Shown here: positions 53,783 through 64,000 of the stretch, piece by piece
Layout: every line of letters begins with the position of its first letter
Numbering within the stretch: position 1 is the first letter of the stretch
DNA from: Hemicordylus capensis
Taxonomy: Eukaryota; Chordata; Lepidosauria; Squamata; Cordylidae
Assembly (NCBI RefSeq): GCF_027244095.1
Contig: NC_069661.1
Span: forward strand, 11,480,001-11,544,000
Reading direction: 5' to 3'
DNA: 64,000 nt
Notes under the pieces: model-generated
Database searches by the model: none
Seen by the model: the letters and a program-made list of their open reading frames with translations, nothing else
Told to the model about the DNA's origin: nothing
Position numbers and translations under genes: made by a program

Positions 53783-55040
53783 GAACATAAGAACAGCCCT
53801 GATGAATCAGGCCCAAGGCCTATCTAGTCCAACATCCTGTTTCACACAGTGGCCCATCAGATGCCCTTCCGAGATGCCCTCTCTCCTGCTGTTGCTCCCC
53901 TGCAACTGGTATTTAGAGGCACCTTGCCTCTGAGGCTGGAGGTGGCCTACAGCCATCAGACCAGTAGTCATTGACAAAGTTGTCCTCCATGAGTTTGTCT
54001 AAGCCCCTTTTAAAGCCATCCAAGCTAGGGGCCATCACCACATCCCATGGCAGAGAACTCCATAAGTTAATTATGCACTGTGTGAATAAGTAATCACTCT
54101 TTGCTGGTCCTAAATTTTCTGGCCAATTTTCCTGGAATAACACCTGGTTCTGGTGTTGTGAGAGAGGGAGAAAGATTGCTCCCTGTCCACTCTCTCTGCT
54201 CCATGTGTAATTTTATACACTTCTATCATGTCCCCCTGCAGTCACCTCTTTTCCAAACTAAAACCCCCTGAAGCTGTAGCTTTGCCTCATAAGGAAGTGG
54301 CTCCAGGCCCCGATCATCTTGGTTGCCCCCTCTTCTGCTCTTTTAGCAGTTCTTAAAATACGGTGACCAGAACCGTATGCAGTATTCTAAACTTTGCAGC
54401 ACCATAGATTTGCATAAGGTCATTATAATATTAGCATTTTTATTTTCAAATTTCAACCCCCTCCCTAATTATCTCTAGCATGAAATTTGCCTTTTTTTTC
54501 ACAGCTGCTGTATACTGAGTTGACACTTTCAATGAGCTGTCCACCACAACCCCAAAATCTCTCTCCTGGTCAGTCACCGACAGCTCAGACCCCATCAACA
54601 TATATGTGAAGTTGGGGGTTTTTTTTGCCCCAATATGCATCACTTTACACTTGCTTACATTGAACCACATCTGCCAGTTTGTCACCCACTCCCCCAGTTT
54701 GGAGACATCCTTTCGGAGCGCCTCACAATCTCTTTTGGATTTCACTACACTAAATAGTTTAGTATCATCGGCAAATTTGGCCACTTCACTGCTTATCCCA
54801 AGTTCTAAATCATTTATGAAAAAGTTAAAGTTAAAGAGCACTGGTCCCAGTACAGATCCCTGGGGGACCCCACTTCCTACTTCTCTCCATTGTGAAAACT
54901 GTCTACTTATTCCTACCCTATTTCCTGTCCTTCAACCAGTTGCCAATCCACACATGAACCTGTCCCATTATCTGCTATGTTTACTCAAGAGCCTTTGGTG
55001 GGCAACTTTTGTCAAAAGCTTTTTGGAAGTCCAAGTATAA
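53783..55040 (-). mobile_element. CR1 LINE, 3' 1.26 kb including RT core
   Basis: The minus strand contains FADDTKLFSVVKSKRDCEAL (RT catalytic motif), LGEWVTNWQMWFNVSKCKVMH, RDFGVVVDSSLKVSTQYTAA, then a decayed C-terminal region and LWSSLPWDVV, 3' UTR ending 'ggcctgattcatcagggctg' at 53790. 5'-truncated at about 55040. Several frame breaks. An expanded AAAGTT/AACTTT dinucleotide block near 54820 makes 'NFNFF'. Confidence 0.92.
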
Positions 55041-55235
55041 ATTGGAGCTGTGCACACGAGTAGCCAAACCCAGGCTTGTCCAGCCCTACCTGGGCTTGGC
55101 TGCTCATGTGCAGCACCAGGATCATGGGCAATCCGGTGCTGCCTCCCACACAAGCCGGTGGCGCAGAACCGCCTGGGATGATGCCTTCTCCATGCCTGCA
55201 GCACTTCTCGCTGTCCCCCTCTCTGAACACCAGCC
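55041..55235. other. Palindromic-repeat fragment of unknown family
   Basis: ACACGAGTAGCC ... GGCTGCTCATGTG and 'cagcaccaggatcatgggca' resemble 130-222. Abuts CR1 and a SINE. Confidence 0.35.
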
Positions 55236-55972
55236 CTGCTGGTCTTGTGGTAGCCAGCATGACTTGTCTCTTTAGCTAAGCAGGGTCTGCCCTGGTTGCA
55301 TATGAATGGGAGACTAGAAGTGCGAGCACTGGAAGATCTTCCCCTCAGGGGATGGAGATGCTCTGGGAAGAGCAGACGGTCTCAAGTTCCCTCTCTGGGT
55401 TCTCCAAGATAGGACAAGATTTTTTTATTGAACCAACAAACTACCAAAGCATACAGTACGTTACCAAATACGTAACCAGTATGTAGCCACAATTATATAC
55501 AAAGTGGTTGTTTGTACGTCATATATCTACAAAGATTTACAAACAAGGATTTGGTAACCCACAGGGTTATAACAGGGGGGTGGGATTACAAGGCACATCA
55601 GGTAATCGGGGTGTGTGTGTGTTACGTCCAGTGTCCATTTCCACAATTTGTCTCACTGCTGTTTAGAAGAGATACGATTGTCTTTTTGCACATAACCATA
55701 CAAACTTTTCCAGAAGAGATTTACTGTCTCATCTACGTGAAACTCTTGGTGGCGTCTTCCCTCCCTATTCCTATGCAGGAGCATTGCATAAATGACATAC
55801 AGGTTTACTAACCTGATTACGAGAAGGGGAACGTTCCAATTCCCTAGTATGAGGGCACCCGTTGGGATTCCTTCCTGCAGCCTTGGAGAAGCTGCTGCCA
55901 GTCTGTGAAGACAATACTGAGCTAGACCGACCAATGGTTTGACTCGGTATATGGCAGCTTCCTATGTTCCAG
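55236..55972 (+). repeat. 5S-rRNA-derived SINE interrupted by an insertion
   Basis: Head (GCTAAGCAGGGTCTGCCCTG, ATGAATGGGAGACTAG) and middle at 55236-55420; body and CR1-like tail at 55866-55972 ('gagctagaccgaccaatggt'). The middle 445 bp are foreign. Confidence 0.8.
55421..55865 (-). mobile_element. Unidentified insertion, minus strand, T-rich left end
   Basis: Begins with seven T (a poly(A) in minus orientation) and encodes about 70 codons on the minus strand without a stop: VIRLVNLYVIYAMLLHRNRE, RRHQEFHVDETVNLFW, KSLYGYVQKDN, ending in TGA near 55653. I do not recognise the family. The A-tail suggests retroposition; the peptide looks like the end of a coding region. Confidence 0.5.
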
Positions 55973-56895
55973 CTATCCAGCAGCCCAGCAACAGGGACGC
56001 TGCCACGTCCCATCCCAACCTTGTCAGCCTTCTGAGTGGCAAAGTCACATGGGGGAATTCCCCCTTCCCACTCTGTGCCTTGATCCCCGCTCCCGACAAG
56101 CAGGAGGGAACAGGGACAGCATGACAGGGTGGACATTAAAGTGCTTCGCTCCCCGAGAATAAAGTGACCGTGATGTATGTGCACAAGCACAAATACTCCA
56201 TGTGGCAGCATAAGCAGGGCACTCCATAACAATGCCAGGACAGGAACATATGGCTGGTGTGTGTGCCCATGATTGTGTTTAAAAGGCAGCACAGACCAGG
56301 GATTCTTGAGCAGCCAATTTCTATTCTCTTAAACAGAAAGTTTGGGGAAGAGGCCCCCAGCCCCTTCCCCTTTGGGGGCATTTATGCTCCCTAGGCTTAC
56401 ACATGAGCCAGGCCGTGTGGCAGGATCAGCATTGCTCCAGTGAAAGGAGCCATTTCTCATATGTGGTGAGGAGGGATGCTGACTTGGGGCAGACCACACT
56501 CGCTCAAGAGAGTGCCAGGCCATGGGGATGACCCCTCACAACTCATGAGAAGAACCATCTTTGGGGACCAGGGTGTCAGGTAAAATCTCAAATGCTACCT
56601 GGTGACAAAACCACCCCGTTCTCCCACAGATAGCTCTCTCACGAGTGCGTTAGGCCATTGGGGCTTGATATCGAGCCAAGTTGCTCTAAGCAGGAAAGCA
56701 GCGGGGAAAGGTACCCCGGCAACTTCTCTCCCTGTCTTAGTGACCGCCCCCAAGTAGCTGTCAAAGCATGCCCCCTGCCAGCCCATGTGGAGATGTGCAA
56801 CCTTTGCTTGTGCCCTGAAATGGTGACCCCATTCTCCTCGGGTTGCATGAAATCAGGACTCCCGTCTCCCACGATTCCCTGCAGCAGCAGATCTG
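55973..56895. other. Unassigned sequence
   Basis: GC-moderate, no repeat family recognised. Reading frames up to 173 codons on the minus strand partly translate the SINE. No domain. Confidence 0.3.
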
Positions 56896-56898
56896 CAT

Positions 56899-57125
56899 AT
56901 AGCAATAGCAATAGCAATAGCACTTACATTTATATACCACTCTATAGCTGGAGCTCTCTAAGCGGTTTACAATGATTTAGCATATTGCCCCCAACCTTCT
57001 GGGTACTCATTTTACCGACCTCGGAAGGATGGAAGGCTGAGTCAACCTTGAGCCCCTGGTCAGGATCGAACTTGTAACCTTCTGGTTGCAGGGCGGCAGT
57101 TTTACCACTGCGCAACCAGGGACTC
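56899..57125 (-). repeat. tRNA-derived SINE with L2-type tail
   Basis: Second copy of the 2303-2515 family: (AGCAAT)n at 56899-56921, 'tttatataccactctatagc', 'cattttaccgacctcggaag', then the reversed tRNA head (B box 'gatcgaacttg', A box 'ccactgcgcaacca'). Confidence 0.87.
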
Positions 57126-57899
57126 ATAATATGGCACAATGCTGGGCCAGACCTCGAAATTTTGAATGGGAGTAAAGATCCATCCTCATACATGGCGTCG
57201 GCGTCCCCCCGCCCCATTTCACATATGGCCTGGCTCTGTAAAAATCCTATGGGTGTGTGCAAGGCCTCTCATGGGAGAAGGGGGTTGCAGTGCAAAGTTC
57301 TATCTTCTACCAGAGAGATACCCACACTACTCGCAGGGGCCCCCTTTGTTGGATTAGCTCAACTCATGAGTGTGCTGTCTGGTAGAAGACCTAGGGTTTA
57401 CAACCCCATGGTCCTCCCCAGTAGACTGGCCCTCTCATGAGAGGAATACCCTACCGGCACGAAGCTGCAAGGGGATCAGGAGTGTGGTTTAGTCAACATT
57501 CTTTGTCGGGGTGATTCCTCACAAGAGCAGCCTAGGTCACGGCGGAACGGACACACATGGATCCTTTGTCCTCCCTTATAAACATAGCCCCTCCTAGGAA
57601 CTCTTCATGCCAGGGCAGGCGGACCACTCCAAAAATGCACAATTGCACTCGGCAGACCCCCTTCAAAATCATGGCCAGTCACGGCTGCTCTGCTGATGCT
57701 TTGCCCACAGTCTAGCTGTGGAGTTTGCTGGTATTGGCCTCGGCAGCTGAGCAGTAGGGAAGGGCTCCTCTCCTTTAACCGGAGGTTGTCAAACAAACCT
57801 CTGTGATGCGATTTACAGTTTAAAATTGAAACCGCATATTCGCCAACCTCCAGTTTCATGTTACGCCTGAACGCGGCCTCTGTCTTCCCAATAGATTCA
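57126..57899. other. Unassigned sequence
   Basis: Unique-looking, no repeat or domain recognised. Confidence 0.3.
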
Positions 57900-58850
57900 G
57901 CTGCATTTTAGTCTAGGAATTTCATCCTCAAAAACTTTATGGTTGGAGTGCATTATGTATCATTGCTTGCTACACCAATTGTTGCCAATGAACTGAAAGC
58001 TTTATTGCCAATTCCCTCTATGCTTTTCATGTTTATTGCAGATTCCCTCTTGGTTATTATGTACCAATTTAAATTCCTGTAATGAATATGCTATTGATCT
58101 TTAGAAGCTTGATCATTGAGCAAGGTAATCATTGATCATGTCTTGCCTCTCTTCTTGTCATTTTGTTCCAACACAGAGATCCCATACGATTCACGTCATC
58201 CCTAAACATGTGCTGTAACACAGGAAAAATAAAGGAAGCATTACAGCAAGCAACATATAACTAACGTACAGCATTTTTTTGCCACAAGCTGTTATGGCCA
58301 TTAGCACAGACAATGTTAAAGAGGTATTAGACAAATTAATTGAGAACAAGTATAGCACTGGCTCTTAGTCATGAGAGCTAATGCAAATTCCAGTTTCAGA
58401 TTATGCCTTCACACTCAGTTTATAGGCGTCCTCGAAAGATTGCCTGGCCACTCTGGGGAACAGGATGTTGGCCTTTGATGCAATGCACCATGCCGTTTTT
58501 GTTATGAAGATCAAGTTTTCTTTATTGGATCTTCAAATTGATGAATGCAAAGCTTCTGCAGAGAAACACAGTGCTATTAGCTTTATATTAAGCACAAAAC
58601 TATCAGTAATAAACTTGGTACAGTGTGCTTCTGCATTTGCTAGAGCACAGAATATTAGAGGGCAAAGGCCAGTGGGAAAGCAAGCCATACTAAAAAGCAA
58701 TGGGTTGAAGCGGGAGGCAGTGGATAATCTTTCAGTGCCCTTTGCTGCTTTCTCATGATGCAAAGATTTTGACCGAGAAACATCCACACCTTTGGTCTTG
58801 CACAGCTCCCACTCATTCAAGTGCGGTTTGAGAGGGAGAATCTCTTGCTA
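57900..58850. other. Repeat-poor AT-rich stretch, candidate conserved non-coding element
   Basis: Longest run in the window without any repeat family, simple repeat or transposon end. It contains octamer-like ATGCAAAT (58381-58387 with preceding base), homeodomain-like AATTAATTG (58336) and a GATCATTGA...TCATTGATC inverted pair (58110-58140). A 97-codon plus frame at 58465-58758 has no known domain. Confidence 0.35.
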
Positions 58851-59185
58851 GATCAGCTGAATACTTCAAGGCCATAACCATAGCCTGAAGAACTTGGCTT
58901 TTGTTTCTCCCAAACAAACCCAGAGATTGTTGCATTCTGCAATACGGTCTTCTGCAGAGATTCTTACATTATTGCATTCTAATTCCGCACCAACATGGAG
59001 TGATCACCACTGGGGCACCAGAACCCAACCACACACCTCAGACTAGGAACCAAAGATGTGCAAGGCAGAAGAAATGAAGTCCAAGCACACAAATCGTTTA
59101 AACCAAAACCAGAGCAAACTGAAAGCCTTGGAACTGATCTCAACCGGGGTAGGGGGAAACTGCCTGGCTGTCTGATCAACTAAAA
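58851..59185. other. Unassigned sequence
   Basis: Nothing recognised. Confidence 0.3.
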
Positions 59186-59189
59186 CTTC

Positions 59190-59322
59190 ATTAGCAGAGC
59201 GTTTACTGTGCCGTCTCAGGTTTGATCCCAAGCATCTCCAGTTCCAAAAGAGTTTCAGCAAGCTGCTGCCATCAGAGCAGACAATACTGGGCTAGATGGA
59301 CTGGTGGTCAGACTCTGTACTG
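59190..59322 (+). repeat. tRNA-type SINE, degraded
   Basis: Weak head (AGCAGAGCGTTTACTGTGCC, B box GGTTTGATCCC), shortened body, CR1-like end 'gacaatactgggctagatgg'. Confidence 0.65.
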
Positions 59323-59326
59323 CAGG

Positions 59327-59512
59327 GGTTCTGAAACTTGAGCCCCCAGATGTTGTTGGACTACAACTCCCATAATCCCAGCCCCAATTTATCTATCGGA
59401 TTTATATACCACCTGATGTATATATCTCTAGATGTATATCTAGCCTGAAGTGTGTATCTCAAAGGCCATTGTGGTTAGGGATTATGGGAGTTGTAGTCTG
59501 TCCCCAGATGTG
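59327..59512. mobile_element. Fold-back hAT MITE with a small insertion
   Basis: Left half CAGGGGTTCTGAAACTTGAG to CCCATAATCCCAGCC; right half AAAGGCCATTGTGG to GGGAGTTGTAGTC. About 75 bp (59388-59461) of unrelated AT-rich sequence with repeated ATGTATAT..CTCTAG words sits at the hairpin loop. Confidence 0.7.
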
Positions 59513-60005
59513 GCTGATCTGCAAGGCAATTCCATATGTTAAACTTTAGGGAGAGTGCAGAGTATCCCTCCTCCTAAACACAGCCTTTACAGATCATTTT
59601 ATTTTTTTGAAACAACACCATGCATGCTACATAAGCAGCTAGTTTTATTTCACCTCAGCTGATTTTATTTCTGTTTGTAATGAAAGCAAACTGAAACTTC
59701 ATCAAATTTCATTATAGCTCATAAGGCTCATTTATGAGTGTGGCATTTTATTGATGCCAATAAGTAGCAAAACTTGTCAACAGAGGAGCATTAGTAATTA
59801 TTTGCAGGAAATATACCCCCAGCAGATGAATTCTCTCTTGCTCTCCTAAAACAAAACAAAAAAATGTGCAGCAACTCATTAGTAGTTTAAAACACATAAA
59901 ACCGAGCACCATACAAGAACAGGAGAAAGATTCCATCAGCAGTTTACAAAGAGTTCTAAACATACAGCTCCCCTACAGGAAACTGGGTTGGGATCCACAG
60001 GGCAT
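59513..60005. other. Unassigned AT-rich sequence
   Basis: No repeat or gene recognised. Confidence 0.3.
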
Positions 60006-60215
60006 ACCTACTAGTCTGCAGGCTATAGGCTACCTCCAGCCCCAGAGACAAAATGCCACTAAATACCAGTTGCAGGGGAGCAACAGCAGGAGAGGGGGCA
60101 AGCCCTCACCCCCTGCCTGTGGGCTTCTCAGAGGCATTTGGTGGGCCACTGTGTGAAACAGGATGCTGGACTAGATGGGCCTTGGGCCTGATCCAGCAGG
60201 GCTGTTCTTACTGTG
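60006..60215 (+). mobile_element. CR1 3' UTR fragment
   Basis: 'ctactagtctgcaggctata', 'accagttgcaggggagcaac', 'ggatgctggactagatgggc', ending 'gatccagcagggctgttctt'. Confidence 0.88.
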
Positions 60216-60898
60216 GTTTTCAGATGTGTGACCCTTTCTCCCCAGTCCCTGTATGGTTCACATACTGTTCCAGACACTTCATTCGGTTTCTTTCAAAAGC
60301 GACATGCCACAGAGGGCAAGGGAAAAGAAATTTCCCTGTTGGAGAAAGAAATCCAAAAATACCACTTGAGCCCCAGAACCAAACTGAAGGGCTCTTTCTT
60401 GTGTGGGGGGTTGCAGAGAGAAGAGATCTGGACTCACTTAACTTTTTTTTTTTTTAATGAAGGATTGAAACAGACCATTTTTATATGGGGGATTTGTCTT
60501 CATTTTCTTCTCAGAATGATATTTAATCATGTAGTGTTGTTGGGGGTCATTCCGGAGGAAAAATAACTGGGAGAATTCCTTTGCTGTAAAACTGGAAGTC
60601 AGGGAGAAAAAGCAAATCTGAGCAGATGCAGTTTTAACTCCCCCACCCCCGACTGCCTTCACCCCCCAAACTTCAGCTGAGAGTTCTCTAAAACTCAATA
60701 AGAAGTGACCAATTTCCATTTTTATTTTTGCCTATGATCATTTCACAATCATAGCCCCATCTATCCATACAATGTGGACGGGATCTGGCCTTTAGATAGG
60801 ACAGCAGTACATAATGTGGGGAAAGGTGCAACCGGACCACCAAAGTCTGGCCTCAGACTCTGCAAGACACTCCTAAAATTCACGTCATTACGTGTGAG
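60216..60898. other. Unassigned sequence
   Basis: No repeat or gene recognised; T-run at 60445-60456. Confidence 0.3.
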
Positions 60899-60900
60899 TA

Positions 60901-61677
60901 CAGGTGAAACTCGGAAAATTAGAATATCGTGCAAAAGTCCATTAATTTCAGTAATGCAAATTAAAAGGTGAAACTGATATATGAGACAGACGCATTACAT
61001 GCAAAGCGAGATAAGTCAAGCCTTAATTTGTTATAATTGTGATGATCATGGCGTACAGCTCATGAAAACCCCAAATCCACAATCCCAGAAAATTAGAATA
61101 TTACATGGAACCAAGACAAGGATTGTAGAATAGAACAATATCGGACCTCTGAAAAGTATAAGCATGCATATGTATTCAGAACTTGGTTTGGGCCCCTTTT
61201 GCAGCAATTACTGCCTCAATGCGGTGTGGCATGGATGCTATCAGCCTGTGGCACTGATGAGGTATTATGGAAGACCAGGATGCTTCATTAGCGGCCTTCA
61301 GCTCTTCTGCATTGTTTGGTCTCATGTCTCTCATCCTTCTCTTGGCAATGCCCCATAGATTCTCTATGGGGTCAGGTCAGGCGAGTTTGCTGGCCAATCA
61401 AGCACAGTACACTGTATACTTTTCAGAGGTCTGATATTGTTCTATTCTTCAATCCTTGTCTTCTTGGTTCCATGTAATATTCTAATTTTCTGGGATTGTG
61501 GATTTGGGGTTTTCATGAGCTGTACGCCATGATCATCACAATTATAACAAATTAAGGCTTGACTTATCTCGCTTTGCATGTAATGCGTCTGTCTCATATA
61601 TCAGTTTCACCTTTTAATTTGCATTACTGAAATTAATGGACTTTTGCACGATATTCTAATTTTCTGAGTTTCACCTG
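60901..61677 (-). mobile_element. Tc1-type derivative, second copy, opposite orientation
   Basis: 777 bp, TA on both sides (60899-60900, 61678-61679), the same 260-bp inverted repeats and centre as 3605-4384, with the transposase remnant now on the minus strand (IAKRRMRDMRPNNAEEL, AVIAAKGAQ). It shares the one-base deletion in the PDL-PIENLW segment, so both came from the same already defective source. Confidence 0.9.
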
Positions 61678-61679
61678 TA

Positions 61680-62334
61680 ATTAATGGGTTTTTGAAGGCT
61701 GGACACATTTAAGTCTCTGCATGAACAAATTTCCAATCTTTACCAATACAGGACATAAACTTTACATGGCTCAGCAAAACTTAAATGACACATTTGCACA
61801 TAACAGAGTACTAGCTAATGCACGAGGTCGATGGTATGGTCAGGCCCAATCACCCACGAAAAATAAAATTCAACCCCACTTCCCTCCCAAAGAGAGGCAA
61901 TTTTACTTAAACACATTTTGGGATCTTCCAAGAGTTTTAGTATTGACTTCTGATAGAATAGTTTGAGAAAAATACTAACATAATAAAGAGCTAGCAAGCT
62001 TCAGAATTTCAAATAAATCAAGTTTAGTGGTAGATTTATTCATTTACTATGATGTACAATCATGTCTGAACAAAGGAGCCACTGAAATGTGACACTGTGG
62101 CCTTAAAGCTGAATTGGTAAAACTGATGTCAGCTGAATGCAGGCAAAGAAAAATTAGCGGGTGACCAGTACAGGAAGGAGGCGAAAGGCTGTGTCGATAT
62201 CTCTGGAGTGACAGCTTTCCACAGATCCTTCTCTCACAGCATTTTCCTCTTCTCAAATTCCTTGAGAGAAAAGAAGAGACTTCATTAGAGTCGTGACAAG
62301 TCTTCTCCACTTCTTCTCTCCATTAAAACTGGAC
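61680..62334. other. Unassigned sequence
   Basis: No repeat or gene recognised; the 81-codon plus frame has no domain. Confidence 0.3.
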
Positions 62335-62345
62335 TATTCTCAAAT

Positions 62346-62543
62346 AGCCACCTAATGGCACAGCGGGGAAATGCTTGACGGTTGGCGGTTCAAATCCCCA
62401 ATGGTACTATATTGGGCAGCAGTGATATACGAAGATGCTGAAAGGCATCATCTCACACTGCACGGGAGGAGGCAGTGGTAAACCCCTCCTGTATTCTACC
62501 AAAAGAAAACCAGAGGGCTCTGTAGGCACCACACTTTACTTTT
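62346..62543 (+). repeat. Sauria-type SINE with 11-bp target duplication
   Basis: Perfect duplication TATTCTCAAAT (62335-62345, 62544-62554). Head TAATGGCACAGCGGGGAAAT with B box GGTTCAAATCCCC; body 'gaagatgctgaaaggcatca', 'aggcagtggtaaacccctcc'; tail 'gggctctgtaggcaccacac' lacks about 24 bp of the BovB-like CGACACCGACTCG block seen at 51205-51445. Confidence 0.92.
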
Positions 62544-62554
62544 TATTCTCAAAT

Positions 62555-63570
62555 GCAGCTTCCACTGTTACCTTTTGTGAAGGATGAAGGTTGATCCTCC
62601 ATTTTGTTGCTTGTTTTACATTATGAATTAAGTTGCTTATGTCCTTAAATGTCTGCCTGTTGCCCACTGTGTGCTCTAATAGCTAGTGTTCTAAGGTCAA
62701 ACATTTTAAGTTTCTGTTAAACTGTTCTTTCTAGAAATAGAAAGATGTTGTCTGGTTTTTGTTTGTTCTGATTTGAGACCCCGCCCCCCAAAGTGGGTGG
62801 AGTTACACAAATAAAAAGGGATGGATCTGGGCAGCTGAGGTGGTCTTGGAGAGCCAGGAGAGAAGGGATGAGCAAGAGCTGTGGAAAATAGAGCTGAGAA
62901 ATTACGGGGAGAGTTAAGCTGAAAACTCTCTTCAGATCTGAATCACCCTCAAAGCAACTGAAGGAACAGTCTGGAATTGAACCCACTAGTACTGGAGAGA
63001 AAGAGCAAGGCCTGAGGCTGACCAAGGGGGAAAGTAAGGCTTGCTGCAGAAGCTGATTAGTAGCAATTGTAAGAAAACTCCTGGTAAGGACTCTGGGTTA
63101 AAGCACAGGTGCAGGTTAGATTGGATCCCCCCCCCATTTTATTTCTTCATTTATGCTCATATATGGCTGCTGTTTTCTCTGTACCATTTTTTTTAAAACC
63201 CTGTTAAGAATTGGACTGTTTTAAAGTAAGATTTCTCATTTCAGATTTAAAAATCTGTAGCTTCGGTCTGTTCCCCTCACCCCACACTTAGAAGCCTTTC
63301 CACACTACCTAACTCGGAATGCAACAGAGCTCTGGAAGGCTGCCTCAGTAGACACAGCCGGAGAAAATATAAAAGTCTACGTGAAGCTTAACATCACAGG
63401 ACTGGTTGAGACTGGGCTGTGTCACCTTTACAGTACAACTGGCTGCAACTGCATGTCGACCTGCTTGAGTGTCCTGCTTTCCCCACACTTCATCTTCACT
63501 TTTACGATCTCCTCCTTGACCTGTGTCTTAACATGCCACTTTTGATGACACTGGCTGAACTGATAGAGGA
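62555..63570. other. Unassigned, with a promoter-like segment
   Basis: Around 62780-62822 a CCGCCCCCCAAAGTGGGTGG block is followed about 10 bp later by the TATA-like AAATAAAAAGGG. It could be an LTR or LINE promoter relic. Two shallow C-runs near 63127. No gene recognised. Confidence 0.3.
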
Positions 63571-63571
63571 G

Positions 63572-63857
63572 AGCTGGTCTTGTGGTAGCGAGCATGAATT
63601 GTCCTTGCTAAGCAGGATCCACCCTGGTTTGCATGTGAATGGAGACTATATGTAAGCACTGTAGGATATTCCCCTTAGGGGATGGGGCCACTCTGGCAAG
63701 ACCATTTGCATGCTTGCATGCAGAAGGTTCCTTCCAAATTCCCTCCCTGGCATCTCCGAGATAGGGCAGAGAGAGATTCCTGCCTGCAACCTTGGAGAAG
63801 CTGCTGCCAGTCTGGGTAGACAATACTGAGCTAGAGGGACCTGTGGTCTGACTCTGC
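63572..63857 (+). repeat. 5S-rRNA-derived SINE, near full length
   Basis: Head GGTCTTGTGGTAGCGAGC, GCTAAGCAGGATCCACCCTG, GTGAATGGAGACTATATG; middle 'gcttgcatgcagaaggttcc'; body; CR1-like tail cut at 'gtggtctgactctg'. Confidence 0.83.
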
Positions 63858-63940
63858 CATAGTGGCCAATAGCCAGGGATCATGTGAGCTGTGGGCCAAC
63901 ATCTGCAGGAGGGCCGAAGTTGCGCAGGCCTGCTTCAGTC
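63858..63940. mobile_element. Right half of a fold-back hAT MITE
   Basis: 'ccatagtggccaatagccag', 'gggccaacatctgcaggagg', GGCCGAAGTTGCGCAGGCCTG: the right half of the 15451-15586 subtype, joined directly to the SINE tail. Confidence 0.65.
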
Positions 63941-64000
63941 CCTTCGGCTTCTGAGCAGCTTCAGAGGTCCTTGAGCAACTCTGGCAAACTGAATTCCTTC

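Noticed and set aside
58465-58758. 97-codon host exon
   Set aside because: No splice-site context or known domain; sequence reads as non-coding.

Overview
The window is vertebrate, almost certainly squamate reptile, nuclear DNA with no recognisable functional host gene. The lineage call rests on the mix of repeats: CR1, L2, RTE/BovB and R4/Dong-type LINEs; Sauria-type SINEs with a BovB-like tail; chimeric 5S-rRNA/tRNA SINEs with a CR1-like tail; Tc1, hAT, pogo-type and Helitron DNA elements; and a whole-looking Ty1/copia element. I read it as intergenic or intronic sequence built largely from layered transposon insertions. All calls are by eye; no database search was possible.

Layout. 0-5.3 kb: SINEs, an L2-type 3' end, and a 780-bp Tc1 derivative with 263-bp terminal inverted repeats. 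5.3-9.6 kb: a 250-bp tandem duplication, a CR1 3' end and unassigned sequence. 9.64-13.4 kb: a nearly full-length L2 LINE (minus strand) whose 5' UTR holds two copies of an 85-90-bp repeat. 15-18.3 kb: a 136-bp hAT MITE, a candidate conserved non-coding stretch, a 1.5-kb BovB 3' half and an L2 3' end. 20-23.6 kb: another 136-bp hAT MITE, palindromic repeats and a 1.84-kb R4/Dong LINE bounded on both sides by TTA repeats. 24.4-32 kb: CR1 and L2 pieces, a 150-bp minisatellite, a processed YBX1 pseudogene, a tripartite 5S-tRNA SINE, and a pogo-like MITE nested in CR1.

34.36-39.64 kb: a Ty1/copia retrotransposon with two 485-bp LTRs that read as identical, a 5-bp target duplication (ATGTC), a primer-binding site of the half-tRNA initiator-Met type, one 1390-codon gag-pol reading frame and a polypurine tract. 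It is the youngest and most complete element here. 40-51 kb: a CR1 tail split by a probable solo LTR, a third 136-bp hAT MITE, a 667-bp hAT element with an internal duplication, and a CR1 copy split by an L2-type repeat and lacking its RT core. 51.56-52.58 kb: a GC-rich non-autonomous Helitron with a perfect 36-bp palindrome near its 5' end. 53-64 kb: CR1, a 5S-SINE carrying an unidentified insertion, a repeat-poor AT-rich stretch (57.9-58.85 kb) that may be conserved non-coding DNA, a second Tc1-derivative copy in the opposite orientation, and more SINEs.

How the parts relate. The short elements appear to use the machinery of the long ones seen beside them: Sauria SINEs share a BovB-like end, 5S/tRNA SINEs share a CR1-like end, and two other SINE types and one dispersed repeat share an L2-like end. 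Nested insertions give a relative order: CR1 and L2 are old; the pogo MITE, solo LTR and L2-type repeat sit inside CR1; the copia element is the most recent.
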